Origin: Ignavibacteria bacterium
GTDB lineage: Bacteria; Bacteroidota; Ignavibacteria; Tepidaquicellales; Tepidaquicellaceae
Length of the DNA: 64,000 nt
Assembly (NCBI GenBank): GCA_016710985.1
Contig: JADJTX010000009.1
Location: forward strand, 127,587 to 191,586
Reading direction: 5' to 3'
Part shown: in pieces, positions 26,130-34,208 of the stretch
Position numbering within the stretch: the first letter of the stretch is position 1
How the letters are laid out: each line of letters opens with the position of its first letter
Notes under the pieces: generated by a model
Told to the model about the DNA's origin: nothing
Databases searched by the model: none
Seen by the model: only the letters and a program-made list of their open reading frames with translations
Program-made: the position numbers and the translations under genes

Positions 26130-26764
26130 GTGCCATCCAAACGCTTCAAATCTTTTACCGTATCTTCTGTAAATGTAATTTCAGTTTTGCCTTCAATAGA
26201 AATGTGATTGTCATCATACAGATAGATCAGATTTCCCAGACGAAGATGTCCCGCTATTGAAGCGGATTCAGATGAAATTCCTTCCATCAGATCTCCGTCA
26301 CTTACGATCGCATAAATATTATAATTAAAAATATCAAACCCGGGTTTGTTATAACGAGCTGCAAGATATTTTTGTGCTATTGCAAAACCAACTCCGTTGG
26401 CAAATCCCTGACCGAGAGGACCGGTTGTAGTTTCAACTCCTTTGGTCAGATGATATTCCGGATGCCCGGGAGTCTTGCTTCCGGGCTGACGAAAATTCTT
26501 TATGTCTTCTAATGACAGATCATAACCGGTAAGATAAAGTAAGCTGTACAACAGCATACTTCCGTGACCTGCAGATAAAATAAACCTGTCACGGTTCTGC
26601 CAGTCAGGATTTCCCGGGTCAAAGTTTAAAAATTTTGTCCACAATGCATAAGCCATAGGCGCTGCACCCATGGGCATTCCCGGATGTCCGGAGTTTGCTT
26701 TCTGAACTGCATCAACGGAAAGTAAACGGATTGTGTTAATGGAGAGGTTTTCTAAATCGGTCAT
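26117..26764 (-). CDS. tkt: Transketolase, N-terminal part (ThDP pyrophosphate-binding domain), frame-broken
   Basis: 215 residues with the transketolase signature RLLSVDAVQKANSGHPGMPMGAAP (about 13-36), GPLGQGFANGVGFAIAQK and the ThDP/metal motif GDLMEGISSESASIAGHLRLGNLIYLYDDNHISIEG (GDG-type motif reading SDGDLMEG). After TEDTVK the frame runs into the unrelated residues DLKRLDGTWKL and stops, whereas the other frame gives RFEAFGWHVEIV. Both halves are otherwise intact and highly conserved, so a functional gene with one base lost in this sequence is the simplest reading. Confidence 0.9.
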   Translation of the reverse strand: MTDLENLSINTIRLLSVDAVQKANSGHPGMPMGAAPMAYALWTKFLNFDPGNPDWQNRDRFILSAGHGSMLLYSLLYLTGYDLSLEDIKNFRQPGSKTPGHPEYHLTKGVETTTGPLGQGFANGVGFAIAQKYLAARYNKPGFDIFNYNIYAIVSDGDLMEGISSESASIAGHLRLGNLIYLYDDNHISIEGKTEITFTEDTVKDLKRLDGTWKL

Positions 26765-27163
26765 GTGTATTTATTTCAAAGAAAATACTTAATATTAGAA
26801 TAAATGTTTAGTGAAATTGGGGGGAGAATTTTCATATTACCCAAGAGTCTCCTGATGAACTCTACTATCATTCTTCACAATATATCATGCGAAAGACTTT
26901 ACGGAGAAAATAATCTAATCCTCAAAATTTTATAATCCTATTTGCGCGCCGAGGCGCATTGAAAGGTGCTCCGAAGAAAAAGCCGTAAGGATTGAATCCA
27001 ATACCATAGTTGACTCTTTTGTACAATTTTTTTGCTGATCAAAATGATTTGTTAATGATATTGAAAGTCACTTCAGAAATAAGAGTAATTTATTTTATAG
27101 ATTAAGTATATTTATGAATTTAAATGTTACTTTAAGAAGAAAACTAATGCTGAACCATAATTT
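26765..27163. other. Intergenic region without a clear gene; possible short coding remnant on the minus strand
   Basis: No convincing full gene. On the minus strand, 27038-26922 is open and encodes KLYKRVNYGIGFNPYGFFFG followed by APFNAPRRANRIIKF and a stop. It reads like the C-terminus of a lost secreted or outer-membrane protein, but 38 codons are too few to identify. The rest shows no repeat or promoter signal that I can support. GC is low, as in the accessory gene that follows. Confidence 0.25.
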
Positions 27164-27724
27164 ATGCGGACAGTCCTGAAAATATTAACTTCTTTATGGA
27201 TAGCACTTTGGTTAGTCCTTGGAACATTAATGTTTTTAGAAACACCAAAACAAATAGAGAAGGACAAGAAATTTATTGCAGATGAAATTAAACCGTCAGT
27301 TGACTTTGTGAAAAATTTTAAAATGACAAACAACAGACTTCCGACAAATAGAGAATATTATAATTGGCAAAGAGAGTATTTTAAAGACTATTCAAGCGAC
27401 ATGAAACAACAAGTTGACTCACTAACTCCCGGATTTGGAAGGAATAGGTACATTCGAAAGCTGACAGATGTTGTAATTGATGATGACTATAGTAAATTTA
27501 AAAATGCTGACTGGAATAAAGATTTTGCAATTGGTATTTGGCGTGGTGAGTGGACAGAGTACTATTTCTCTTGGACAGACAATTACGATAGTAATAATTA
27601 TTCCTGGGGCGATGGATTTTTTGGATTAGCAATAATGATTGGAATTGGACTTTTTCCTCTTTTGTTTTGGTGGCGTGACTATAGACAAAGACTATATTCT
27701 GCGTCAGTTGTATGCAATACTTAA
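27164..27724 (+). CDS. Hypothetical membrane protein with two helices (186 aa)
   Basis: An N-terminal helix (about 6-26, LTSLWIALWLVLGTLMFLE) and a C-terminal helix (about 152-170, GLAIMIGIGLFPLLFWW) bracket a soluble domain rich in Trp, Tyr, Asn and Asp (WNKDFAIGIWRGEWTEYYFSWTDNYDSNNYSWGDG). The middle domain is probably periplasmic. No family is recognised. It lies in a low-GC patch with the toxin-antitoxin pair and may be an acquired gene. Confidence 0.6.
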   Translation: MRTVLKILTSLWIALWLVLGTLMFLETPKQIEKDKKFIADEIKPSVDFVKNFKMTNNRLPTNREYYNWQREYFKDYSSDMKQQVDSLTPGFGRNRYIRKLTDVVIDDDYSKFKNADWNKDFAIGIWRGEWTEYYFSWTDNYDSNNYSWGDGFFGLAIMIGIGLFPLLFWWRDYRQRLYSASVVCNT

Positions 27725-27791
27725 AAATTTTTTATTATTAGAATAGATTGAATAATTATAAGAATTAACCTAATTTCATATAACTTTAATT

Positions 27792-28022
27792 ATGACAACT
27801 AAAGAACTAAAATATAAATTGTTAGAAGATATCGGTGTAATAAATGATGAAAAACTCTTAACGTTAATAAAAACGATGATTGATAATTACAGACAAAGTT
27901 CTATTGAGATTTCTGAAGACAGGAAGAAGATACTGGATATTGCAAAACAGCAGATTAAAGACAATAATTATTTTACAAATGAAGAGATTAACAGAGAAGA
28001 AGAAGGATGGCTAAAAGAATAA
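27792..28022 (+). CDS. Antitoxin-like protein of a type II toxin-antitoxin pair
   Basis: 76 residues: TTKELKYKLLEDIGVINDEKLLTLIKTMIDNYRQ followed by SEDRKKILDIAKQQIKDNNYFTNEEINREEEGWLKE. This is the layout of the small antitoxins that accompany ParE/RelE toxins in Bacteroidota: an N-terminal helical segment, and an ILxxAxxxIxxGxxxTNEEINxExxxWL-like C-terminus that binds the toxin. Its last codons overlap the downstream toxin gene by 16 bases, which supports translational coupling. Confidence 0.8.
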   Translation: MTTKELKYKLLEDIGVINDEKLLTLIKTMIDNYRQSSIEISEDRKKILDIAKQQIKDNNYFTNEEINREEEGWLKE

Positions 28023-28324
28023 TATGGTCAGTAAAAGCTAAAGAAGATCGAAAAGAAATTCTGGAATATTGGGTTAGAGCAACAGGAAGCAGCAGGTACA
28101 GTATTAAATTAAGAAATGAGTTTAATCTATTGACAGAACATCTGCTTAATTTTCCGAAACTCGGAATTAACGTAAAAAATTATGACGCAAGATGCTTAAT
28201 TAAAGGAGACTATAAAATATTTTATGAAATAAATGAAGATAAAGATCATCTGGAAATCGGAATACTTCATATCTGGGATACAAGAAGGAATCCGGATGAT
28301 TTGATCAAAGCTTTTAAAACATAA
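28007..28324 (+). CDS. parE: ParE/RelE-family toxin
   Basis: 105 residues. It has the ParE/RelE fold pattern: KRIIWSVKAKEDRKEILEYWVRATGSSRYSIKLRNEFNLLTEHLLNFPKLG, then CLIKGDYKIFYEINEDKDHLEIGILHIWDTRRNPDDL, with the terminal IWDTRRNP typical of the active toxins in this group. The target (gyrase for ParE, ribosome-bound mRNA for RelE) cannot be fixed from sequence. It overlaps the antitoxin gene and is followed by a bidirectional terminator. Confidence 0.85.
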   Translation: MAKRIIWSVKAKEDRKEILEYWVRATGSSRYSIKLRNEFNLLTEHLLNFPKLGINVKNYDARCLIKGDYKIFYEINEDKDHLEIGILHIWDTRRNPDDLIKAFKT

Positions 28325-28342
28325 CAATAAATTTTAACAAAT

Positions 28343-28386
28343 AAAAAAAAACCTGACTGCATTGTATTGCTGTCAGGTTTTTTTTT
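28343..28386. terminator. Bidirectional rho-independent terminator between the toxin gene and citrate synthase
   Basis: Nine A bases, CCTGAC, a 14-base loop with a further GCA/TGC pairing, GTCAGG and nine T bases. It is symmetrical and serves both converging genes; the T-run lies partly within the citrate synthase 3' end. Confidence 0.85.
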
Positions 28387-29686
28387 GTTTAATAATTTTT
28401 ATATATCTATCCTGTAGTCTGCTTTTTATCCATTCAGTAGTGACTGACTTTGGTCTTATCAGTGCATTTCCCATTGCGCGTGCAAGAATTATCTGAGCTG
28501 AGAATCCAAGGATCCTCGACACTCCGAAAAGAACTGTATAGAATTCATACTCTTTGACGCCGTAGTGATAAAGCATTGAACCGCTGGCTGCATCTACATT
28601 TGGCCATGGATCTTTTGCTTTTCCCTGCGTGATGAGTAGATTCGGGACTATCTCGAAAAGTTGCTTTACCATTTTGAAGATTTCATCACCGGGAATTGTA
28701 TTGGTTCCGAAATTTACAAATGCAGTAAATCTCGGATCTGTGATCCGTAAAACAGCATGACCGTACCCTGAAACAAGTCCGCCTTTATCAAGTAAATTTT
28801 GACAGTAATTTCTTACTTCTTCGTCAGTCGGCGTGTGACCAATCACTTCTCTCATTTTCAAAATAAATCTGAGACATTCCTGATTAGCAAGACCATGAAG
28901 CGGTCCCGCCAGACTATTGAGTGCTCCGCTGAAAGCGTAGTAAGCATCAGATAAAGTTGAAGATACAACAAGGTTAGTAAATGCGCTGGCATTTCCGCCT
29001 TCGTGATCACTGTGAAGTACCATGTAAAGGCGCATCAGTTTTGCAAATGTTCCGTCTTCATCTTTCACTCCGAGCATCATCGCAAAGTTAGCTGCCCAGT
29101 CCAGTTTTTTATCAGGAGCGATCATGTCACCCTTATTAAATTTCTTCCGGTAAATGAACGAAGCTATCTGGGGAACACGTGCAATTATGTTTATGCAGTC
29201 ATCATACATAGGCTCCCACATTTTATCTTTGCTGATACCCTCATCATAAGCTTTCCGGAATTCTGATTCTTTCTCCATTGCAAGAATGGCAGTACTGAAC
29301 ATCACCATCGGATGCGAATCCTTTGGCATGGCGTTTAAAACATCCCAGACATAAGCCGGGACTTCATCTCTTTTGTGAAGATCATCCTGAAACTCTTTAA
29401 GAGCTTTTTCATCCGGAAGCTCGCCGGTAAGAAGAAGATAAAATATTTCTTCCGGTAATTTTTCCGTAAGCTCGAGGATCGGAACTCCTCTTATTATAAG
29501 TCCTGTATCCAGACCGACGGAAGATGTATCACAAATTAATCCTTTGATCCCTCTCATCCCGCCGAAAAGCTGATCAATTACAACGCTGTCAATGACCTTG
29601 CCGCCATGATTCTTTATAATTGATTTTGCTTCTTCTCTTAATGCGGGTATTTGTGAGGAGAGTTTTTCTTTAAGTATTTTCGACAT
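28373..29686 (-). CDS. gltA: Citrate synthase (mitochondrial-like type)
   Basis: 437 residues. It condenses oxaloacetate and acetyl-CoA. The catalytic triad context is complete: GPLHGLANQE (first His), GYGHAVLRITDPR (second His and Arg) and WPNVDAASG (Asp). The N-terminal ALREEAKSIIKNHGGKVIDSV and the QLFGGMRGIKGLICDTSSVG block resemble the eukaryotic mitochondrial form rather than the hexameric Gram-negative form. The last codons overlap the terminator. The divergent intergenic region to 29972 carries a large repeat hairpin. It probably works with isocitrate dehydrogenase (36481). Confidence 0.93.
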   Translation of the reverse strand: MSKILKEKLSSQIPALREEAKSIIKNHGGKVIDSVVIDQLFGGMRGIKGLICDTSSVGLDTGLIIRGVPILELTEKLPEEIFYLLLTGELPDEKALKEFQDDLHKRDEVPAYVWDVLNAMPKDSHPMVMFSTAILAMEKESEFRKAYDEGISKDKMWEPMYDDCINIIARVPQIASFIYRKKFNKGDMIAPDKKLDWAANFAMMLGVKDEDGTFAKLMRLYMVLHSDHEGGNASAFTNLVVSSTLSDAYYAFSGALNSLAGPLHGLANQECLRFILKMREVIGHTPTDEEVRNYCQNLLDKGGLVSGYGHAVLRITDPRFTAFVNFGTNTIPGDEIFKMVKQLFEIVPNLLITQGKAKDPWPNVDAASGSMLYHYGVKEYEFYTVLFGVSRILGFSAQIILARAMGNALIRPKSVTTEWIKSRLQDRYIKIIKQKKT

Positions 29687-29761
29687 GTATTTTTAAAATA
29701 TATTAGGTTTATAACACAATATAATTCATTTCGCTCTAAGTAAAAAGTTACTTCGCAATTA

Positions 29762-29906
29762 GCAATGAACAATGTGCAATGAACAATGAACAATGTGCAA
29801 TGAACAATGAACAATGAGAAATAAATCTTTATTAAATTACTCATTACTCATTGCTCACTACTCATTACTCCTTGCTCATTGTTCATTGTTCATTGCTCAT
29901 TGACCA
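29762..29906. repeat. Inverted heptamer arrays (AATGAAC / TTCATTG)
   Basis: Left array: seven-base units alternating AATGAAC and AATGTGC (about 29765-29816). A 25-base AT-rich spacer follows. Right array: CTCATTA, CTCATTG, TTCATTG and similar units (about 29840-29902) in the opposite orientation. Together they could form a stem-loop of 50-60 base pairs between the divergent citrate synthase and MBL-fold genes. Confidence 0.8.
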
Positions 29907-29971
29907 GTTTAATTTAATAAATTGAATTACAACCTTAATAATGGTAATTTGCACGAGTTTAATTAGAATTC

Positions 29972-30715
29972 ATGTTAAAAATTATATATCACGGGCATTC
30001 ATTTGCAGAATTGCATATAAATGAACACATTATTTTAATTGATCCGTTCATAATTGGAAATACGCTCTGTGACATAAAATTAGCGGATGCAAAATGTAAT
30101 TACATTATCTTGACTCACGGGCACGCTGATCATTTCGGAAGTACGCCGGAAATTGCAAAGTCAAACAATGCAACAGTTATTGCCACAGCTGAACTGGCGA
30201 ATTATCTCGAGTCAAAAGGTGTGAAAACACATGCAATGAATCTGGGAGGTGCATATCAGTTTCCTTTTGGAAAAGTCAAACTGACCATTGCTCATCATTC
30301 ATCTTCCACTCCTGACGGAACTTACGCCGGTGATCCGGCAGGTATACTTATACACACTCCGGAGAAAACAATCTTTCATGCCGGCGATACAGCGCTTTTT
30401 TATGACATGAAACTGATCGGTGAGACAAACAAGATCGATTATGCATTTCTGCCTATCGGTGATAATTTTACAATGGGTGTTGATGATGCCGTAAAAGCGG
30501 CTGAATTTTTAAATGCGGATTCAGTAATTCCGATTCACTATAATACATTTGAAGTTATAAAAGCAGATGTACATGATTTCAAGAGAAAGATAGAATCCAT
30601 CGGGAGGAAGTGCTATTTAATGAAAGCCAGGAGAAGCTTAGTCTGTAGATTGTTCATTGAGTTCATTGAGTTCATTGAGTTTATTGAGTTCGTTGAGTTC
30701 GTTGAATTTTTATAG
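29972..30715 (+). CDS. UPF0173-type metallo-beta-lactamase-fold hydrolase with repeat-encoded C-terminus
   Basis: 247 residues versus about 226 for the family. The metal motif is LTHGHADHFGS (about 49-59), followed by AHHSSSTPDG, HAGDTALF and IPIHYNTF, all UPF0173 (YtkL-like) signatures. The family is a putative metal-dependent hydrolase of unknown substrate. Normal homology ends near KCYLMKARRS. The last 20 or so residues (IEFIEFIEFIEFVEFVEF) are encoded by nonamer repeats TTCATTGAG, so the gene reads through a repeat array that seems to have replaced its own stop. Confidence 0.85.
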   Translation: MLKIIYHGHSFAELHINEHIILIDPFIIGNTLCDIKLADAKCNYIILTHGHADHFGSTPEIAKSNNATVIATAELANYLESKGVKTHAMNLGGAYQFPFGKVKLTIAHHSSSTPDGTYAGDPAGILIHTPEKTIFHAGDTALFYDMKLIGETNKIDYAFLPIGDNFTMGVDDAVKAAEFLNADSVIPIHYNTFEVIKADVHDFKRKIESIGRKCYLMKARRSLVCRLFIEFIEFIEFIEFVEFVEFL

Positions 30716-30745
30716 TTCAGTGAGTTTATTAAGTTCATTAAGATT
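30650..30745. repeat. Nonamer repeats (TTCATTGAG) entering a coding region
   Basis: Six consecutive units TTCATTGAG, TTCATTGAG, TTCATTGAG, TTTATTGAG, TTCGTTGAG, TTCGTTGAA, then degenerate copies (TTCAGTGAG, TTTATTAAG, TTCATTAAG). Nine bases equals three codons, so the array stays open and is translated as Phe-Ile-Glu. Confidence 0.85.
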
Positions 30746-30780
30746 TTTCTTCAAATCATTTATTCATAGTTCAATTATAT

Positions 30781-31635
30781 TTGACAAAAATAATTTCAAT
30801 ATCGAATCAAAAAGGCGGGGTCGGGAAAACAACAACTGCCATTAATCTTTCAGCTTCCATTGCATCAAACAATAAAAGAGTTTTACTCATAGATGCGGAT
30901 CCCCAGGCGAATGCTACTTCGGGCATTGGTCTTGAAGCGAAGATTGACGGACATTCTACGTATGAATTATTCATTTCTAACAGGACGATCAGCGAGTGCA
31001 TTAAAAAGACACAGGTAAATAATCTTGATCTGATCAGCTCGAATATTAATTTAGTTGCTGCCGAACTTGAACTGGTGGAAATCCCGTCTAGAGAAAGCAT
31101 TCTGAAAAATAAGATCTTAAATTTTCTTAACGACAGTAATTTTTCCAACTCATATGATTATATTTTCATAGACTGTCCGCCTTCACTGGGACTTATAACT
31201 GTTAATGCGCTTACTGCAGCCGACTCGCTTCTGATACCGGTTCAGTGCGAATATTATGCACTGGAAGGATTGTCGCAGCTTTTGAATACAATAAAGAACG
31301 TTAAAAATGTCTTTAATCCGAATCTTAACATTGAAGGATACCTGCTTACAATGTTTGATTCGCGGCTTAAGTTATCAAATCAGATAGAATCTGAACTGAG
31401 AAAATTTTTCGGAGAAAAAGTTTTTACTACAAAGATCTTCCGGAATGTAAAGATCGGCGAAGCACCAAGCTACGGAAAGCCTATTATTATGTATGACCCG
31501 TCATCCACGGGTTCAATGAATTATCTCGAATTAGGCAAAGAGTTTCTCAAACGCAACGGGCATGCTATTCCGTCTGATGAACCTCAGGTAAATACTTTGG
31601 AGCAAAACAGCGATATAAAAATAGGTGAAAACTAA
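30781..31635 (+). CDS. parA: Chromosome-partitioning ATPase ParA (Soj)
   Basis: 284 residues. The deviant Walker A motif is KGGVGKTTTAINL (11-23), preceded by IISISNQ. Walker B-like FIDCPPSLGLITVNAL and the RLKLSNQIESELRKFFGEKVFTTKIFRNVKIGEAPSYGKPI block are those of ParA/Soj. It starts at TTG 30781; no ATG is available before the P-loop. It is followed 3 bases later by parB, so the pair is an operon that segregates chromosome origins with parS sites. Confidence 0.93.
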   Translation: MTKIISISNQKGGVGKTTTAINLSASIASNNKRVLLIDADPQANATSGIGLEAKIDGHSTYELFISNRTISECIKKTQVNNLDLISSNINLVAAELELVEIPSRESILKNKILNFLNDSNFSNSYDYIFIDCPPSLGLITVNALTAADSLLIPVQCEYYALEGLSQLLNTIKNVKNVFNPNLNIEGYLLTMFDSRLKLSNQIESELRKFFGEKVFTTKIFRNVKIGEAPSYGKPIIMYDPSSTGSMNYLELGKEFLKRNGHAIPSDEPQVNTLEQNSDIKIGEN

Positions 31636-31638
31636 TTT

Positions 31639-32532
31639 ATGGATAACAAATCATCTGTATTAGGTAAGGGTCTGTCTGCAATTTTCACAGAGAAGAATGT
31701 TGATATGAATGTAGTTGAAGATACTGTAAGGAACAGCATTAATGAGATTCCGGTGGCTAAGATAAAGGTTAATCCTTCACAGCCGAGAGAAGATTTTGAT
31801 CAGGAAAAATTAAATGAACTGGCGGATTCCATTCGTCAGAACGGATTGATACAGCCCATAACGGTAAAAAAAGACGGAGATGATTTTATATTAATATCCG
31901 GCGAAAGAAGATTGCGTGCAGTAAAATTGATCTCTCTCGAAAAAGTCCCCGCTTACATTTACGAAAAACCTGCCGACATAAATAATACAAATGAAAACTT
32001 ACTTGAACTTGCATTAATAGAAAACATTCAGCGCGAAGATCTTAATCCGATGGAGCTGTCGGATTCTTACAGAAAACTAGCCGAAGATTATAATCTCACA
32101 CAGGAGCAGATCGCCGAGAAGGTTTCAAAACAAAGAAGCACTGTAGCGAATTTTTTAAGACTGCAGAAATTGCCTGTTGAGATAAAAGTATCATTGAGAA
32201 GGAATGAAATAACCGAAGCTCATGCCCGGATGCTTTTACGTGTGGATAACCTTGAAGACCAGTTAGTTTTATGGAAGAGAATTATTAATGAAAATATCAC
32301 TGTAAAAAATCTCGAAGAGATCACAAAAACTTCCGCAAAGAAACAAAGAAAGAAAAAAGCTAATCTCGGTGAAATATATGATCCGTATATTCAAAATATA
32401 GAAGATAAGCTGAGAAATTATTTCGGGACGAAAGTAAAAATTAACAGAAAGACTAAGTCTTCAGGAGAAATTGTGATTGATTATTATTCGAATAATGATC
32501 TTGAGAGAATTACGGAGAAGTGTGAACGGTGA
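31639..32532 (+). CDS. parB: Chromosome-partitioning protein ParB (Spo0J), CTPase
   Basis: 297 residues. The N-terminal GKGLSAIF motif interacts with ParA. The CTP-binding ParB/Srx motif GERRLRA is at 88-94 and ENIQREDLNPMELS follows. The helix-turn-helix lies in LTQEQIAEKVSKQRSTVANFLRL (about 153-175). A C-terminal dimerisation tail is present. It loads on parS and spreads as a CTP-dependent clamp. I see no canonical parS palindrome in the window. The stop is followed at once by repeat arrays. Confidence 0.93.
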   Translation: MDNKSSVLGKGLSAIFTEKNVDMNVVEDTVRNSINEIPVAKIKVNPSQPREDFDQEKLNELADSIRQNGLIQPITVKKDGDDFILISGERRLRAVKLISLEKVPAYIYEKPADINNTNENLLELALIENIQREDLNPMELSDSYRKLAEDYNLTQEQIAEKVSKQRSTVANFLRLQKLPVEIKVSLRRNEITEAHARMLLRVDNLEDQLVLWKRIINENITVKNLEEITKTSAKKQRKKKANLGEIYDPYIQNIEDKLRNYFGTKVKINRKTKSSGEIVIDYYSNNDLERITEKCER

Positions 32533-32700
32533 GTCTTGAGTAACGGGTATTGGGTAGTGGGTCTTGAGTAGTCAATGGTTAATAGTATTATCGTAATTCG
32601 CAACTCGTAATTTGTAATTCGTAATTTGTAATTCGTAATTTGTAATTCGTAATTTGTAACTCGTAATTCGTAACTCATAACTCGTAACTCGTAACTTAAA
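32532..32700. repeat. Heptamer arrays (CGTAATT / TGTAATT) after parB
   Basis: First a degenerate GGGTAGTGGGTCTTGAGTA block (about 32533-32575), then at least 14 seven-base units of CGTAATT, TGTAATT, CGTAACT and TATAACT type (about 32590-32698). It fills the whole gap between parB and ridA. Confidence 0.85.
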
Positions 32701-32707
32701 ATACTTT

Positions 32708-33094
32708 ATGAAAAAAATTCTTCTTTCAGATAAAGCTCCGCAACCGATTGGCCCATATTCTCAGTCAGTAGGCTTTGATAATTTAATATTCACTTCCGGG
32801 CAGGTCGGTCTTGGGCTGGACGGGAAACTGGTTTCTGATGATGTCAAAGAACAGACGAAGAAAGCGCTGGAAAATTTAATGAACATACTCACCGATAACG
32901 GCTCATCTCCCGAAAATGTAATAAAGACCATGGTGTTTCTGAGAGACATGAAAGACTTCGCTGCTATGAATGAAGCATACAAGGAATTCTTTCAAAGCTC
33001 ATATCCTGCTAGAAGCACCGTTGCTGTTTTGGGGCTTCCGCTGGATGCAAAAGTTGAAATTGAAGTAATAGCTTTAAAAAATAATTCATTATGA
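32708..33094 (+). CDS. ridA: RidA family reactive-intermediate deaminase
   Basis: 128 residues, standard length. Signature residues are PIGPYSQ (13-19), SGQVGL, Arg102 in YPARSTVAV and Glu118 in KVEIEVIAL, the Arg that anchors the imine carboxylate and the conserved acidic residue. It hydrolyses reactive enamine/imine intermediates from PLP-dependent dehydratases to 2-keto acids and ammonia. The stop codon overlaps the start of the next gene (ATGA), so translational coupling is likely. Confidence 0.92.
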   Translation: MKKILLSDKAPQPIGPYSQSVGFDNLIFTSGQVGLGLDGKLVSDDVKEQTKKALENLMNILTDNGSSPENVIKTMVFLRDMKDFAAMNEAYKEFFQSSYPARSTVAVLGLPLDAKVEIEVIALKNNSL

Positions 33095-33558
33095 TAAAGT
33101 ATAACTTCAACGCACTTTTTGAAAAATCCTGTCCGAGTAATATCAATTTTACTGTCGGTATAGTCATCAAAGCCGATATTGAAACTGTCTGGAACAATGT
33201 CTGCAAAGGAGAAAATGTGAAAAAGTATTTTACTACCGATGCACGAAGGGATCTTGATAAGGGCGGTGAAGTACTGTGGGTATGGGGTCAAGAAGCGGCG
33301 CTGATCAACGTGCTTGAAGTCTATCCGAATGAAAAAATAGTATTTGAATGGAACGGTTCGAATGTTGATTACCGCATCCGTTCAGAATTTATTTTTGAAG
33401 AAAGTAAGGGGAAGGTAAAATTGAAGATCAAAGAAACCGGATGGGAGGGTGATGAAGCCGGTGTAAAAAGCGCATTTGCCAACTGCAGCGGGTGGACTGA
33501 ATTTCTGAATGCTTTAAAGGTTTATACCGAATATAAAATTTCTTATCTCAATAAATAA
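33091..33558 (+). CDS. SRPBCC/AHSA1-domain protein
   Basis: 155 residues in a START-like fold. IVIKADIETVWNNVCKGENVKKYFTTDARRDLDKGGEVLWVWG and the Trp-rich C-terminal ANCSGWTEFLNALKVYTEY are typical of the activator-of-Hsp90-ATPase-like (AHSA1/YndB) branch. The fold binds small hydrophobic ligands; function is unknown. It overlaps ridA by four bases and ends at a strong terminator. Confidence 0.8.
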   Translation: MIKYNFNALFEKSCPSNINFTVGIVIKADIETVWNNVCKGENVKKYFTTDARRDLDKGGEVLWVWGQEAALINVLEVYPNEKIVFEWNGSNVDYRIRSEFIFEESKGKVKLKIKETGWEGDEAGVKSAFANCSGWTEFLNALKVYTEYKISYLNK

Positions 33559-33584
33559 AAAAGTCTGCATCAGCAGACTTTTTT
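33557..33584. terminator. Bidirectional terminator between AHSA1-domain gene and rpsT
   Basis: Six A bases, GTCTGC, loop ATCA, GCAGAC and six T bases: a symmetrical hairpin with runs on both sides, serving the two converging genes. Confidence 0.9.
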
Positions 33585-33602
33585 ATTTAGACAAAATTAA
33601 AA

Positions 33603-33863
33603 TTATTTACCGAGTTTATTTATATGTTTTGCAAGTTTTGACTTTTGATTAGCGGCTTTGTTCTTATGAATGATCCCTTTAACAGCTGCTCTGTCAATTA
33701 CAGCAACAGTCTTTCGCAATTCTAATTCGGCTCCTGCCTTATCCTTTATTTCCAAAACCCTTTTAGTGGATCCTTTTAATAAAGCTTTAACTTTCTTATT
33801 TCTTTCGGTTCTCTTGATTGTTTGTCTTGCTCTTTTCTGAGCTGATTTGTGTCTTAATGGCAT
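33603..33863 (-). CDS. rpsT: 30S ribosomal protein S20
   Basis: 86 residues, highly basic. MPLRHKSAQKRARQTIKRTERNKKVKALL and the C-terminal AAVKGIIHKNKAANQKSKLAKHINKL match bS20, which binds 16S rRNA early in 30S assembly. It is monocistronic, with its own TTTG-N20-TATTTTTG promoter at 33921-33890 and the convergent terminator at 33557-33584. Confidence 0.95.
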   Translation of the reverse strand: MPLRHKSAQKRARQTIKRTERNKKVKALLKGSTKRVLEIKDKAGAELELRKTVAVIDRAAVKGIIHKNKAANQKSKLAKHINKLGK

Positions 33864-33889
33864 TTACTTGTATTGAATTTATTTTAAAA

Positions 33890-33921
33890 CAAAAATAGAC
33901 AAAATCGTTTCCAAAATCAAA
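33890..33921 (-). promoter_or_regulatory. Bacteroidota-type promoter of rpsT
   Basis: On the minus strand TTTG (33921-33918), 20 bases, TATTTTTG (33897-33890). This is an exact match to the TTTG / TAnnTTTG consensus, 27 bases before the rpsT start. Confidence 0.7.
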
Positions 33922-33938
33922 GTATTTGCTGATGAAAG

Positions 33939-34085
33939 TTAATTGGTGATTGGTTAATTGGTTGATTAGTTAATTGGTTGATAAATGTTCATCGTCGAGT
34001 ATGTTAAAGGAAAAAGATGTTGTTATCTGACTTCCCTTAGATTTATAAATTCCAAATCCGAATTCCCAAATCCCAAATTCTATAT
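33939..34085. repeat. Degenerate octamer repeats (TTAATTGG) and GAATTCCC/CCAAAT units in the rpsT-tnaA gap
   Basis: Units TTAATTGG, TGATTGG, TTAATTGG, TTGATTAG, TTAATTGG, TTGATA occupy 33939-33982. A second array AATTCCAAATCCGAATTCCC follows at about 34049-34085. The rest of this 380-base gap holds the rpsT promoter and the probable tnaA control region; no gene is seen. Confidence 0.6.
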
Positions 34086-34163
34086 CCCTCTATCACTAAT
34101 TCATAAAAATAAATCCAGCTTAAAAAATCACCAATCATCAAACAAAAAAATAAAATCACTTTT

Positions 34164-34208
34164 TATGACTTAAATCATACAGCGCAAGTTCAAGTATGTG
34201 TATTTTTG
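34164..34208 (+). promoter_or_regulatory. Probable activator-dependent promoter of tryptophanase with CRP/FNR-like dyad
   Basis: TATGACTTAAATCATA (34164-34179) is a TATGA-N6-TCATA dyad with one central asymmetry, in the format of CRP/FNR-family sites. TATTTTTG (34201-34208) is a -7 element with no TTTG at the usual distance upstream. With transcription starting about five bases after the -7 element, the dyad centre lies near -41.5, the class II activator position. The regulator is inferred, not identified. Confidence 0.45.

Noticed and set aside
30776..30783. TATATTTG -7-like element at the parA start
   Set aside because: It contains the TTG start codon and has no upstream TTTG at the right distance; parA probably uses another promoter.
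32484..32678. 64-codon minus-strand ORF reading NYELRITNYEL
   Set aside because: It is a translation of the CGTAATT heptamer array; amino-acid periodicity mirrors the DNA repeat.
29762..32700. Tandem arrays as possible CRISPR loci
   Set aside because: Units are 7-9 bases and contiguous, with no 24-36 base repeats separated by unique spacers, and no cas genes are present.
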